Shown: piece after piece, positions 1 through 8,751 of the stretch | Position numbering within the stretch: the first letter of the stretch is position 1 | Layout of the letters: every line of letters begins with the position of its first letter | From: DASTGO01 sp035719045 | GTDB lineage: Bacteria > Actinomycetota > Actinomycetes > Actinomycetales > Kineosporiaceae | Direction: 5' to 3' | NCBI GenBank assembly: GCA_035719045.1 | Contig: DASTGO010000119.1 | Coordinates: 1 to 12,516 of the forward strand | Length of the DNA: 12,516 bases | Notes under the pieces: model-generated | Seen by the model: only the letters and a program-made list of their open reading frames with translations | Told to the model about the DNA's origin: nothing | Databases searched by the model: none | Position numbers and translations under genes: made by a program

Positions 1-3000
1 TGGGGTTGGGGGGTCTTGGCTGCGGGGTAGGCGTACGTGGTGGTGGTGGTGTTCCCGCCGGTGGCGTGGTCGGTCTGGGTGGTGCGGTTGCCGGTGGCGG
101 TGTCGTAGGTCCAGTCGGTCCAGTAGGGGGCGGGCCCGCCGAGCAGGCTGGTCGCGGGCGCGGTCGCGCAGTCACCGCTGGTGGGGGTCCACGCGGAGGC
201 GAGTTGGCGCAGCGGGGTGTAGGTGAAGCACTGCGTTTCGCCGGTGGCGGCGGGGTCGGTGGGGGTGTCGGCGACGGCGGTGAGGTTGCCGGCGTCGTCG
301 TAGCTGTAACTGTTGGCCGCGGTGGTGGCGGGGGCGCCGCTCGCCGTGTTGACGCCTTGCCGGGTGACCTGGCGGCTGGTCAGGCGGCGGGTGCCGTCCT
401 GGTAGCCGTAGCTGACGTAGATGCTGTGGATGGGTGAGGGGCCTTCGTTGACGGTGAGGGCCTGGCCGTAGGCGGAGTAGGTGGTGGCGGCGACGAGCAG
501 GCTCGTGCCGGCGCTGAGGGTGGAGGGCTGCCCGAGCGGGGTGTAGGTGTAGCCGAGGGCCTCGTTGTCCAGGCCGGGCACGCTGGGTTCGCGGTACTGG
601 GCCGGCTGCCCGTCCAGGTTGTAGGTGGCCGTGGTGGTGTAGGTGCCGGCCAGCCCGGTCTCGCTGGCGGGAATGGTCAGCTTGGTGCCGGTGGCGTTGT
701 TCAGGGCGTCGTAGCCGGTGACCTCACGGGTGTAGGCGTTGCCGCCACTGTCGTAGCGGGTCGAGGTCGCAGGCTGGCCCTTGCCGCCGGGGGCGGTGTC
801 GTAGGTCCAGGACGCCAGCAGGGTGCCGGCCAGGGTCCCGGTGTGTTCCTCGGTCTTGCGGCCGAGCTTGTCGTAGGCGTAGGCGCGGGTGCGGCCCCGG
901 CCGTCGGTGGCGGTGGTGAGCTGTCCGGCGTCGTCGTAGCTGCTGGTGGCGGCGCCGGAGTCGGGGTCGGTGCTGACGATCAGGCGGCCGCGCAGGTCGT
1001 AGCCGCGGGTCCACGTGTTCCCCGCCGGGTCGCTCATCCCGGTCAGCAGGCCGTCGGCCCGGTAGGTGTAGGTGGTGTCCTGGAACGCTCCGCCGGTGCC
1101 GGCGCTGGTGATGTACTGCCGCAGGGTGGCCAATCGGCCGCGGGCGTCGACGATCGACGTGGTCGGGTTGGCCCCGGCGGGCGGGGTGGTCGTGGTGCGG
1201 GACCCGTCGTAGCTGGTGGTCGTGGTGTAGGTGTGCCAGTTCGCCGACCCGATCCCGGCCCGCTGCTCGGACTTGGTGACCCGCCCGACCCCGTCGTAGG
1301 TGGTGGCCACCCGCATCGGGGTGTTGGCGTCGGCGACGGTGACCGGGCCGCTGCCCGCGACCCCGTCCGCCCACGCCGGCCCGCTGGCCGCCACGGGCAT
1401 GCCGCGGCCGTCGAACGTGGTGTTGGCGACGATCCGGGTGGCGGTGCCGTCGGCGGAGGGGGCCTGGGTCTGGAACGCCCGCAACAGGCCGTCGTAGTAG
1501 GCGTAGGTGGAGGCGTAGCTGCCGTTGTTCCGCAACGCGCTGCTGGTGACCTTCGTGGGGGTCTTCGGGTTGGCGGCCAGGTCGGCGTAGCTGTAGGTGA
1601 AGGTCCGGCTGGCCGACAGGCTGGTCGCCCGGTTCGGCAACCACACCGCCGTCAGCCGGCCCAGCGGGTCATAGGCGGTGGTGGTGACCCGGTTGTTGGC
1701 GTCGGTGACGGTCAGGGTGACACCCCGGCCCGGCTCCAGGGTGCTGGAGGCGGTGTCATTGGCGGGGTTGGTGACCGTGACCGAGGTGACCGGGCCCACC
1801 CCTGCAGGGGTGTAGGCGGTCTTGGTGTGCCGGCCGAGAGCGTCAGCGGAGTCGGTCACCCGACCGACCGCGTCGTAGGCCAGGGTGCCGGTCTGGGTGT
1901 AGGTCAGGGTGCCGCTGGCCGGGTCACCGCCGGTGGCGACCAGGGTCCCGGTGATCTCACCCTTGGTCAGGGCCGGGGTCGCCGACCAGTCGGTGGCACC
2001 GTCATACAGGGTGCGCCCGGCCGCGAGCACGTCGCCGGGGATGGCGGGCGTGACACTACAGGCCTTGGCGACAGTCTGGGCGGAGGTGGGGGCGGCCAGG
2101 ATCCAGTGGGTGGTGTCGGTGGCGTACGTGGTGGTGGTGCACGTGTCGTCGGCCGCGCTGGTGATGTCCCCGAGGTCCTCGACCTGGGTGGGCCGCCCGT
2201 TGTCGTCGAACGTGGTGTTGACCTGGGTCTCCCGGTCCACCGTGCCGGCGGCAGTGTAGGTGCGGGCACTGACCGCGGAGGTGGCGTGGATCCGGGCCTG
2301 GCGGCTCCCGTCGTCGGCATGCACGCCGCTCAGCCACGGAGTGTTCAGGGTCTCGCCGACGACCGTGCCCAGGCTGGCGCCGGTGACGTTGGCGAGAGCG
2401 TCGAAGGTGAGCGTGGCACCGTTGTAGCTGAGGGTCTCCCGGACGTACCCGTTGTGCTGGTCGGCGTCGGTGATGGTGCCGCCGCGGGAGTCCTTGACGG
2501 GGGTGGCCGACCGCTTGGTGGTGCAGGCGGTGTTGGCGCAGTCCCCGTCCATCCCGCGCAGGAACAGCGACTCCGACGCCGTCCACGGCCCGGACGGTGC
2601 CCCGGTGTAGGCGCGGACCTTGCCGTAGCCGCGCCACTGCCCCCACGTCCGCCGAGCCTGGGGGGTCAGGTCGTCGCGGTCGAAGTGCCAGGCGGGGTCA
2701 CCCACGTACTCGTAGGAGGTGACGGTGTCGACCTGCCCGCCCACCCCGTCGGAGGAGACGACCCGGGACACCAGGTACTTGTGGAACCAGTCCAGCACCG
2801 GGCTGGTCCCCCCCGGCGGGGTGTCGTACACCGGGAAACAGCGACGGGTGTTGTTGGCCGGGTCGATCTTCTTGGTGTCGGCCGGGGTGCAGTCGGCCGG
2901 GGTGTACCCGATCGATGTGAGGCCACCCAGCCCGTTGTCGATCCAGGACAGCCGGAACCGGTTGATCGCTGGGATGGTGTCCCCGATCGTGTCGACCCGG

Positions 3001-5408
3001 TTGGGCGTCGGCTGCGGCGCGTTGAGAGTGATGGTGGGGGCGGCCAGCGTGGCACCGTCCGCGGCCACCCCGGTGTGGGCGATCGCGGTCGGCCACAGCA
3101 CCTTGCTGGTGTTGTCGCCGGGGTCCTTGAACTCGTGGGTGATGGTGTACCGGTCCACGTCCCGGTAGCTGCTGCCGGTCGACACCCGCGCGGTGACCCC
3201 GGTCAACCGGATCCGGGTGAAGAACGCCGGGGACACCACGCTGGGGCACCCGCCGGTGCTGGGACTGGCCACGGCCCCGGTCGCGGCGGTACAGAGCTGG
3301 TCGAACGGCACATCCGGCCACGAGGAGGCGTTGGCGGCTGTCAACTGGGCCGGGTCACAGGTGACCGCCCCCGACGGCAGGCAGCGTTCGGCGGTGCTGA
3401 ACACCACCTGCGCGGCGGCCTGGGTGGTCGGGGCGTCGGTGCGCAACCCGTAGTCGATCCGGGCCAGGTAGCCGCCACGCACGTAGTCGGCGACCGTGGC
3501 GTTGAGGTTCTGCCCGTACCGGTTGGTCTCGGGAGCGTAGAAGTAGTTGACGGCGTTGCCGTGCACGTCCACGACGGAGTCCAGGTTCCACCGCCACACC
3601 TGCGTGCTGGCCGACCCCGCATAGTTACCCGCGACGTAGCCGGGCTCCCCCGGCTGGTTGCCGAACACCGGCACCGTCCACGCACTGCCGGTAGCCGCCC
3701 CGGTCACCGCGGCACTGCCCTTGCCAAACGTGTAGACGGTGCCGTCACCAGTGGTCAGGACCCAGTGCTCCCCCGCCGACCCGGCCGCCCCCACCCGGGT
3801 GATCCTGGAGGCGTCGTCGTCGTACAGCTTCCACGTGCCGGTCGCGGTGTCCTTGACCAGCGGCCCGGACCGGGACCCGAAACTCATCGTCGCGTTATCG
3901 GACTTCCAGCACAGGTCACCGGTCTTGACCGTGTTGTTCCCGCCCGTCATGTCCTCCGAACAGGACACATACCGGCGCTCGATGTACCCGCTGGACAGGT
4001 CGAACCCGTCCCCCACCCACGACGGCTGGTTGTTCGTGGTCGCCACCCGGCCGTCGACCGACCCGGAGTCGTAACCGATCCCCACCGACGGCGCCAACCC
4101 ACCAGGCACCGGCGGCAACGTCACCGGGTAAGACCAGGAGAACGACCCCGACGCACCCCCCGCCTGCCACGACGACGCCGGGTTCAACGGGGTCGCCGCA
4201 TAACTGCCGGCGCTCCCGGCCGCGGTCGCCGTCGCCGCCAGCACCGACACCGTCCCCGTGGCCCCTGCCGCCCGCAACCCCACCGCCTGCACAGTCGCCG
4301 CCTGGGTGGTCGCCGCCCGTGCAGGGGAGACAACCCCGCGCGTCGTGGAGTACAGGGCCGGGCTCACCACGACCCCCGCACCGCCCGTCCCCGAGGACAG
4401 TGCGGCACCGGAAACCGCCGCGGCGCCCGGCTTCGCCGCCGGAACCTGCGACGACGTCCCCGCCGACGGAATGCCGCCCGTCGATGGCTTGCCGCTCACC
4501 GACGGGGTGGCGGGCGTCGAGGGCTTACCGCTCGTCGAGGTGCCGCCCGACGAAGAGGTCGCGGGCGTCGAGGGGGTGGTGGGCGTCGAGGGCTTGCCGC
4601 TCGCCGTGGGGGTGGGGGCAGCCGTCGGGGTCGCCCCACCGGACGGGGCCGACCCCGACGGGGCGGCTGTCGATGGCGCAGCGGGCGTCGAGGGTCCGGT
4701 GGGGGTCGAGGGCGCGGCCAAGGTGGTGGTCGTGGGGGGGATGGTGGCGGTCAGGGTGCCGGCCCGGTCGGCCCGGGTGGGCAGGACCCGCCGTCCGGTG
4801 CACCCGGTCACGGTCTGGGTGGCGCCCGTGCCGGTGACGGTGCAGCCGGTCAACTCCACCAGCTGGGCGCGGGAGGCCCAGTCCGCGCCGTAGGAGTCCG
4901 CCACACCTCGCACGTCCACGCTGACCGTGGTCGGGCGGGCCGGGCCGGTGGTGGTGGCCACGGTCAGGACCAGCCCGTCCACCCCCGCGGCGGCAGCCAC
5001 CGGCCGCGGCGCCACCTGCACCTGCACGGTCCGCTGCTCCCCGGCCCCGGCGGTGTCGTCCTGCACGGTGACCGGGGTTCCGGTCGCCGTGGCCTTCCCG
5101 CCGGGCTTCAACGTGACCGCCGCACCACCGGCGGCCGGCCACGGCACCCGGGAGGTCGTCACCGGCTTCGGCCCGGCCGGTTTCGCCAGGGCACGGGACA
5201 CCAGTGGCTTGACCGGCGCGGGCCTGGTCTGCCCCTTCGGCGCCTTCGCCTGCGCGGCCGCCGCCTGCGAGGTCGGGACCACCGCCGACACCAGCAGGGA
5301 CGCCACCAGAGCGGCCACCACGGTCGAGGCGACCACGGCGGGCCGGGCGGCACGCGATCCCCGGCCGGCCAACGAGCGGGTGAAGGAGCGGGAGGACCGA
5401 GACGTCAT
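1..5408 (-). CDS. Secreted RHS/YD-repeat protein, C-terminus outside window
   Basis: The frame is open from ATG 5408 to the window edge, giving about 1,802 codons with no stop and no frameshift seen. Residues 1-50 form a signal peptide: an Arg/Ser-rich n-region, a Val/Ala/Leu core at about 24-44, and cleavage near SQAAAA. A Val/Thr-rich domain follows (about 60-225), then a Ser/Thr/Pro/Gly linker (about 229-312). Next is an SpvB-like segment at about 415-450 (GSFSWSYPVTLPP, then GGLAPSVGIGYDSGS). From about residue 1060 onward there are many YD-type repeats, including YDAVGR, YDPLGR (about 1246), YDGVGR, YDLRGR, YDKLGR (about 1510) and YDDAGN. RHS proteins build a hollow beta-shell that encloses a C-terminal effector. 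The RHS core and any toxin are cut off here, so effector type is unknown. The start is supported by GGGAAAG just upstream; an in-frame GTG at 5432 has no ribosome site. It is probably co-transcribed with the LamG gene upstream. RHS family membership is secure; toxin delivery is inference. Confidence 0.93.
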   Translation of the reverse strand, partial: MTSRSSRSFTRSLAGRGSRAARPAVVASTVVAALVASLLVSAVVPTSQAAAAQAKAPKGQTRPAPVKPLVSRALAKPAGPKPVTTSRVPWPAAGGAAVTLKPGGKATATGTPVTVQDDTAGAGEQRTVQVQVAPRPVAAAAGVDGLVLTVATTTGPARPTTVSVDVRGVADSYGADWASRAQLVELTGCTVTGTGATQTVTGCTGRRVLPTRADRAGTLTATIPPTTTTLAAPSTPTGPSTPAAPSTAAPSGSAPSGGATPTAAPTPTASGKPSTPTTPSTPATSSSGGTSTSGKPSTPATPSVSGKPSTGGIPSAGTSSQVPAAKPGAAAVSGAALSSGTGGAGVVVSPALYSTTRGVVSPARAATTQAATVQAVGLRAAGATGTVSVLAATATAAGSAGSYAATPLNPASSWQAGGASGSFSWSYPVTLPPVPGGLAPSVGIGYDSGSVDGRVATTNNQPSWVGDGFDLSSGYIERRYVSCSEDMTGGNNTVKTGDLCWKSDNATMSFGSRSGPLVKDTATGTWKLYDDDASRITRVGAAGSAGEHWVLTTGDGTVYTFGKGSAAVTGAATGSAWTVPVFGNQPGEPGYVAGNYAGSASTQVWRWNLDSVVDVHGNAVNYFYAPETNRYGQNLNATVADYVRGGYLARIDYGLRTDAPTTQAAAQVVFSTAERCLPSGAVTCDPAQLTAANASSWPDVPFDQLCTAATGAVASPSTGGCPSVVSPAFFTRIRLTGVTARVSTGSSYRDVDRYTITHEFKDPGDNTSKVLWPTAIAHTGVAADGATLAAPTITLNAPQPTPNRVDTIGDTIPAINRFRLSWIDNGLGGLTSIGYTPADCTPADTKKIDPANNTRRCFPVYDTPPGGTSPVLDWFHKYLVSRVVSSDGVGGQVDTVTSYEYVGDPAWHFDRDDLTPQARRTWGQWRGYGKVRAYTGAPSGPWTASESLFLRGMDGDCANTACTTKRSATPVKDSRGGTITDADQHNGYVRETLSYNGATLTFDALANVTGASLGTVVGETLNTPWLSGVHADDGSRQARIHATSAVSARTYTAAGTVDRETQVNTTFDDNGRPTQVEDLGDITSAADDTCTTTTYATDTTHWILAAPTSAQTVAKACSVTPAIPGDVLAAGRTLYDGATDWSATPALTKGEITGTLVATGGDPASGTLTYTQTGTLAYDAVGRVTDSADALGRHTKTAYTPAGVGPVTSVTVTNPANDTASSTLEPGRGVTLTVTDANNRVTTTAYDPLGRLTAVWLPNRATSLSASRTFTYSYADLAANPKTPTKVTSSALRNNGSYASTYAYYDGLLRAFQTQAPSADGTATRIVANTTFDGRGMPVAASGPAWADGVAGSGPVTVADANTPMRVATTYDGVGRVTKSEQRAGIGSANWHTYTTTTSYDGSRTTTTPPAGANPTTSIVDARGRLATLRQYITSAGTGGAFQDTTYTYRADGLLTGMSDPAGNTWTRGYDLRGRLIVSTDPDSGAATSSYDDAGQLTTATDGRGRTRAYAYDKLGRKTEEHTGTLAGTLLASWTYDTAPGGKGQPATSTRYDSGGNAYTREVTGYDALNNATGTKLTIPASETGLAGTYTTTATYNLDGQPAQYREPSVPGLDNEALGYTYTPLGQPSTLSAGTSLLVAATTYSAYGQALTVNEGPSPIHSIYVSYGYQDGTRRLTSRQVTRQGVNTASGAPATTAANSYSYDDAGNLTAVADTPTDPAATGETQCFTYTPLRQLASAWTPTSGDCATAPATSLLGGPAPYWTDWTYDTATGNRTTQTDHATGGNTTTTTYAYPAAKTPQP
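4473..4722 (-). repeat. Degenerate tandem repeat coding a Ser/Thr/Pro linker in the RHS gene
   Basis: The plus strand carries repeated copies of GGGCGTCGAGGG and of a GTCGAGGGCTTGCCGCTC-like unit. Read on the coding strand these give SGKPST three times, interspersed with STPA, TPST and a Ser/Gly run. The result is an unstructured low-complexity linker between the N-terminal beta domain and the SpvB-like segment. It is typical of wall-spanning or mucin-like spacers in secreted actinobacterial proteins, and its length is likely to vary between strains. Confidence 0.75.
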
Positions 5409-5428
5409 GGCTTTCCCATCTGATAGCC

Positions 5429-5445
5429 ACACCGGCAACCGGTGT
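5429..5445. promoter_or_regulatory. Perfect 7-bp dyad upstream of the RHS start
   Basis: ACACCGG and CCGGTGT flank a CAA spacer, 20 bp before the RHS start codon. On the minus strand a TTGACC (-35-like, complement of 5447-5452) lies just upstream of the dyad. A weaker TATCAG (complement of 5420-5425) lies just downstream, 21 bp from TTGACC. The dyad could be an operator or a leader hairpin. No T-run follows it, so it does not look like a terminator. Function is inferred only. Confidence 0.4.
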
Positions 5446-5466
5446 CGGTCAAGCGGCCTAGAGATT

Positions 5467-5498
5467 CAACAGGTCTGGGGTGCAACAGGTCCGGAGTG
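5467..5498. repeat. Two-copy 16-bp tandem repeat in the LamG-RHS spacer
   Basis: CAACAGGTCTGGGGTG at 5467-5482 is followed immediately by CAACAGGTCCGGAGTG at 5483-5498, with two mismatches. On the coding strand this gives ACCTGTTG twice, 16 bp apart, upstream of the TTGACC and dyad that precede the RHS start. The arrangement would suit a regulator binding direct repeats. The rest of the 5409-5585 spacer shows no gene and no convincing terminator, only a weak GGTGGG/CCCACC pair at 5545-5572. Confidence 0.5.
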
Positions 5499-5585
5499 CA
5501 GAACAACGGGTCGCAGAGCTCACAGGGCGAGAGGGCCGGGGCGGGGTGGGTGACCGATCCGGGCCGCCCACCAGCCGCGCACGGT

Positions 5586-8500
5586 TCAGGCGCAAGGACT
5601 GCCCTGCCCGGTGTGGGGGGAGACCGACCAGGCCCACTTGGCGACGTCCACCCGCAGGACCCCACCATCGGAGGGCAACCCGCCACGGATGGCGTACAGC
5701 TCGTCGATCCATCCCGCCCACGGGGTCACCGGCGCCCACCAGGGGGTGGCCGGACCAGGCTGGCCAGACCCCAGCCGCAGCTTCCCCGTCGGTGCCAGCG
5801 GCGCGAACGTGGCATCCCACGTGACCGTCTTCACCCCTTGCGCGACCGGGGTGGTGCCCGCCTCGTAGGAGGCGACGCCCAGTTCGGCCATCCGCGCCCC
5901 GGGCAGCAGGCTGCCGGTCAACTGGTACCAGGTGCCCGCCACCACCGGCAGGGTGTCCAGCGTCGCGGTGCGGGTCGTCCCGTCCTGCCCGAGAACACTC
6001 AGCTGGAACCGGGCCGCACCGGTAGCGTCGGCCACCAGCCCGACCGTGAACACCGACCGGCTCGGCCCGTCCAGGCTCAATGCCACCCGCGGGCCCGTCC
6101 CGACCAGCTTGGCCGGGCTGACGGTCTGGTCCAGCGCCGCCCGGTCGACCTGCACCCAGCCCAGCAGGGTCAGGTTCTGCGGGCCGTCGGCGCTGGTGTT
6201 CACCACCGGCGCCAGATCCGTGGTGGCTGCGGTCGAGGACGAGAAGTGCAGCGCCCGGTCCCCGGCCCGGCCGCTCACCCCCGGACTGACCCGGGCCACC
6301 CCGCTACCGGTCAAGCCGGTCCAGGTGATCCCACTGGGCGCCGTACCCGACCCCGACGGCTTGCACACCGCGTCGTGCGCGGAAGACCCCGTCGTGGCGT
6401 CGTCCAGCCCCCAGTGCGCGGCCACATACCCGTTGGCGCTCAACAGGAACGACGCCGGCGGGGACTGGTTACCCGCCCGGTCATACGCCCATACCCGCAG
6501 CGTGCTCGGCCCTGACGAGGTCACCGACACCTGCTTCGACGCCGTCCCGCCGGCCGCCACCGACAGCAGTTCCACGCCCGGAGTGTCCCCGTTCAGGGCC
6601 CACCGGTAGCCGACCGTGTCCGGGGAAGCGGCGTTCGCCGCGAACGTGAACGCCTCGGCAGTGCCCAGACCCACCAGCCTCGGAACCGGTGCCCCAGTGG
6701 CCGGGTCCGTCGGCTGCGGCTGCCCGTCCTTCATGATCGTCGGGGCCAGCGGTGCGACCGGATCCACCACGAAATAGCAGGTGGCGCTGACCGGGGACCA
6801 GTCGAGACCGTCCGTGCTGTACGCCTTGTAGGACCAGGTGCCCGCCGCCGTCAACGACCCCGGCGACTGAGCGGTGAACGTCCCCTCGGCATGCGTGCCC
6901 GCGTTCAACGTCGTCGTGACCCCGTTCGGGTCCGTGTACTGGATGGTCCCGGCCAACTGGTCGTGGTCGGGGTCGGTCATCCACGCCGCGAACGTGGCCC
7001 CACCAGCCCCCACCGCCGGCGCCACCGCCGGGTCGCTCTTGCAGTCACCGCCCGGGCCCGACAGCGAGATCGGGGCATCAGGCCGGGTGTTGTAGGTGAC
7101 GCTCAGGTACGCCGACGGCTGGAACCGCTTCCAGCTCAACCTGTCGGTCTCGTTGCTGGCCTTCAACCCGAACGTGGTGATCCCCGCCCCGACCCCGTTC
7201 ACCGCGTAGTCAACCGCCGAGGTGACGTTCCACTCCACCGTCAGGGGATTGGGGTTCACGTCGGTCGTGGACGTGGTCTTGGCGGTGCACCCGGCGCGGC
7301 CGTAGGAGACGGTCCTGGTGTCGTAGGTGGCCAGCCAGCCCGGCTGGTTGTTCCAGGTCGTGCTCGCGTCGAACCCGCCGGTCAGGCCAGCCTCCACCGG
7401 CGTGGGCGTGCAACTGGAGGCATACGTCTCCACATCGCTCAAGGTCGCCGAGATGATGCGCTTACCGATCACCGCGCTGGTCGGGAAATAGAAGAACAAC
7501 CGCTTGGTGTCCACCCCGTTGAAGTTCTGGTACCCCAGCCCCTGGTCCGCCCCACCCCAGTTGAAGTACGACGTGTCCGGGAACGACTTGTCCACCATCG
7601 CGTGCCCGACCTGGCCCGCCCCGAACACCGGCGGGTCGATGTACACCGGGAACACCGTCGACGTGCTCGACAACACCCCGGCATCCGCCGTCAACGCCAG
7701 CTTGCCCCCGGATGTGGTCTGACCCAACCGGGCCACCTTCGCGCCCTCACCCGGACCCTTCTCATCACTGCCCGACTCCCCGCCGGCCGCAGCCCCAGCC
7801 CCAGCAGCAGGAGCAGGCGCAGGAGCGGCGAGCGTCGGCCGGCCCCGCTTGCGGGCAGGCGTCGCACCCGTGGAGACCGCCGTCCCCGAGGAATCCCACA
7901 TCGCCCCCCGGGAACTGCGCATCAGTTGCTCGCCGGCGCCCCCGCGCACGCTGAAACCGCCATCGGCCTCCTGCTTCAGGGTCCCCCCGGTCACCGAGAA
8001 CCCGAACGACGGCTTGGCCACCCCCGCCAGCTTCGCCGCCGCCGGTGTCTTGACGATCAGCACCTGCGAGAACGAGTCCGCCTGCGCCGTCACCGCCAGA
8101 TCCACCCCCGGCAGCACCTCGGTGTAGGTGGCCGTGTCCCCCGTCAGCGTCGGCTTCGGCAGCACCGACGGCCACGACAACGCCAACTTCGCCGCCCCCG
8201 AGGTGAACTGCACCAACGGAGCAGAACCCCCACCCGAGAACGCCAACGGCAGCACCGACGCCTTCGGCCCCACCGAACCGTCCGCGTTCACCGCCAGCGT
8301 CGTGTCGACCGGAACCCACCCACCCGAACGCCGCACCCGCTGCGGCACCACCGACATCCGCAACGTCAACGAACCATCCGGATTGGCGAACACCTGCGAG
8401 GACTCCGTGGTCCGGTCCCCCACCTCCACCGGCTTGCCCGCCTTCACGGCCGCCGCCTTCGCCACCTGCTCAGCCGACGGCGGACGCGCCGGATCCAGCA

Positions 8501-8600
8501 CCGCCGCCGCAGCCGGCACCGGCCGGCACACCCCCACCCCACCCAGGACGACCGACGCCACAACCCCGGACACGACGACCAGACGCACACCCCGACGCAC
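5586..8600 (-). CDS. Secreted DNRLRE-like / LamG-like domain protein
   Basis: This gene gives 1,004 residues from a GTG at 8600. A five-G ribosome site sits 7 nt upstream, and the N-terminus from this start is a clean signal peptide (VRRGVR, hydrophobic run to about residue 28, cleavage after PAAAA). The order is: an N-terminal beta-rich domain common in actinobacterial RHS-neighbour proteins (about 55-245, with FANPDGSLTLR and GGWVPVDTTL); an Ala/Pro-rich linker (about 258-275); a DNRLRE-like domain (about 315-505, with FPVYIDPPV, the DTSYFNWGGADQGLG stretch, KRLFFYF and TTWNNQPGW); Ig/FN3-like domains (about 508-722); and a LamG-like jelly-roll (about 724-972, with GYVAAHWGLDD, RALHFSS, LTLLGWVQVD and GWIDELYAIRGG). 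DNRLRE and LamG domains usually bind carbohydrate or assemble at cell surfaces; no enzyme motif is visible. It lies 177 bp upstream of the RHS gene on the same strand, and its likely role is as a partner or surface anchor of the RHS protein. An upstream in-frame GTG at 8708 adds 36 residues without a good ribosome site. Confidence 0.88.
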   Translation of the reverse strand: MRRGVRLVVVSGVVASVVLGGVGVCRPVPAAAAVLDPARPPSAEQVAKAAAVKAGKPVEVGDRTTESSQVFANPDGSLTLRMSVVPQRVRRSGGWVPVDTTLAVNADGSVGPKASVLPLAFSGGGSAPLVQFTSGAAKLALSWPSVLPKPTLTGDTATYTEVLPGVDLAVTAQADSFSQVLIVKTPAAAKLAGVAKPSFGFSVTGGTLKQEADGGFSVRGGAGEQLMRSSRGAMWDSSGTAVSTGATPARKRGRPTLAAPAPAPAAGAGAAAGGESGSDEKGPGEGAKVARLGQTTSGGKLALTADAGVLSSTSTVFPVYIDPPVFGAGQVGHAMVDKSFPDTSYFNWGGADQGLGYQNFNGVDTKRLFFYFPTSAVIGKRIISATLSDVETYASSCTPTPVEAGLTGGFDASTTWNNQPGWLATYDTRTVSYGRAGCTAKTTSTTDVNPNPLTVEWNVTSAVDYAVNGVGAGITTFGLKASNETDRLSWKRFQPSAYLSVTYNTRPDAPISLSGPGGDCKSDPAVAPAVGAGGATFAAWMTDPDHDQLAGTIQYTDPNGVTTTLNAGTHAEGTFTAQSPGSLTAAGTWSYKAYSTDGLDWSPVSATCYFVVDPVAPLAPTIMKDGQPQPTDPATGAPVPRLVGLGTAEAFTFAANAASPDTVGYRWALNGDTPGVELLSVAAGGTASKQVSVTSSGPSTLRVWAYDRAGNQSPPASFLLSANGYVAAHWGLDDATTGSSAHDAVCKPSGSGTAPSGITWTGLTGSGVARVSPGVSGRAGDRALHFSSSTAATTDLAPVVNTSADGPQNLTLLGWVQVDRAALDQTVSPAKLVGTGPRVALSLDGPSRSVFTVGLVADATGAARFQLSVLGQDGTTRTATLDTLPVVAGTWYQLTGSLLPGARMAELGVASYEAGTTPVAQGVKTVTWDATFAPLAPTGKLRLGSGQPGPATPWWAPVTPWAGWIDELYAIRGGLPSDGGVLRVDVAKWAWSVSPHTGQGSPCA

Positions 8601-8607
8601 CAGCAAG

Positions 8608-8612
8608 CCCCC
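8608..8612 (-). promoter_or_regulatory. Ribosome binding site that decides the LamG-protein start
   Basis: The coding strand reads GGGGG, then 7 nt (CTTGCTG), then GTG at 8600. This is the best Shine-Dalgarno-like site near the N-terminus and places the start directly before the signal peptide, not at the further GTG 8708. Confidence 0.55.
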
Positions 8613-8751
8613 GTCACTGCCTGTAGCCCCGATGAGACACCGCACAACCCGCGAACACGAGGCACACCAGGCAAACCAAGGCAACGAGCAGACTCGACGC
8701 CCCGACACGCACTCAGGTCACCCACAGCGACCTCGCGGAGATCGCACGCCG

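Noticed and set aside
843..5423. Very long plus-strand open frame (1,526 codons) antisense to the RHS gene
   Set aside because: Its translation is Gly/Val/Arg/Pro low complexity with no domain or signal, while the opposite strand gives a clear signal peptide and YD repeats. High GC at third positions removes stops on the other strand.
5545..5572. GGTGGG/CCCACC inverted pair as a terminator between the LamG and RHS genes
   Set aside because: Only 6 bp with a 16-nt loop in GC-rich sequence and no T-run; too weak to call.
8535..8541. Lipoprotein signal (GVGVC) in the LamG protein
   Set aside because: The residue before Cys is Val, not Gly/Ala/Ser, and a normal signal peptidase site (PAAAA) follows.
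8601..8708. N-terminal extension of the LamG protein from GTG 8708
   Set aside because: It adds 36 Cys/Trp/Arg-rich residues before a good signal peptide and lacks a ribosome site; GTG 8600 has GGGGG at 7 nt. It cannot be fully excluded because the proposed transcription start (8745) precedes both.
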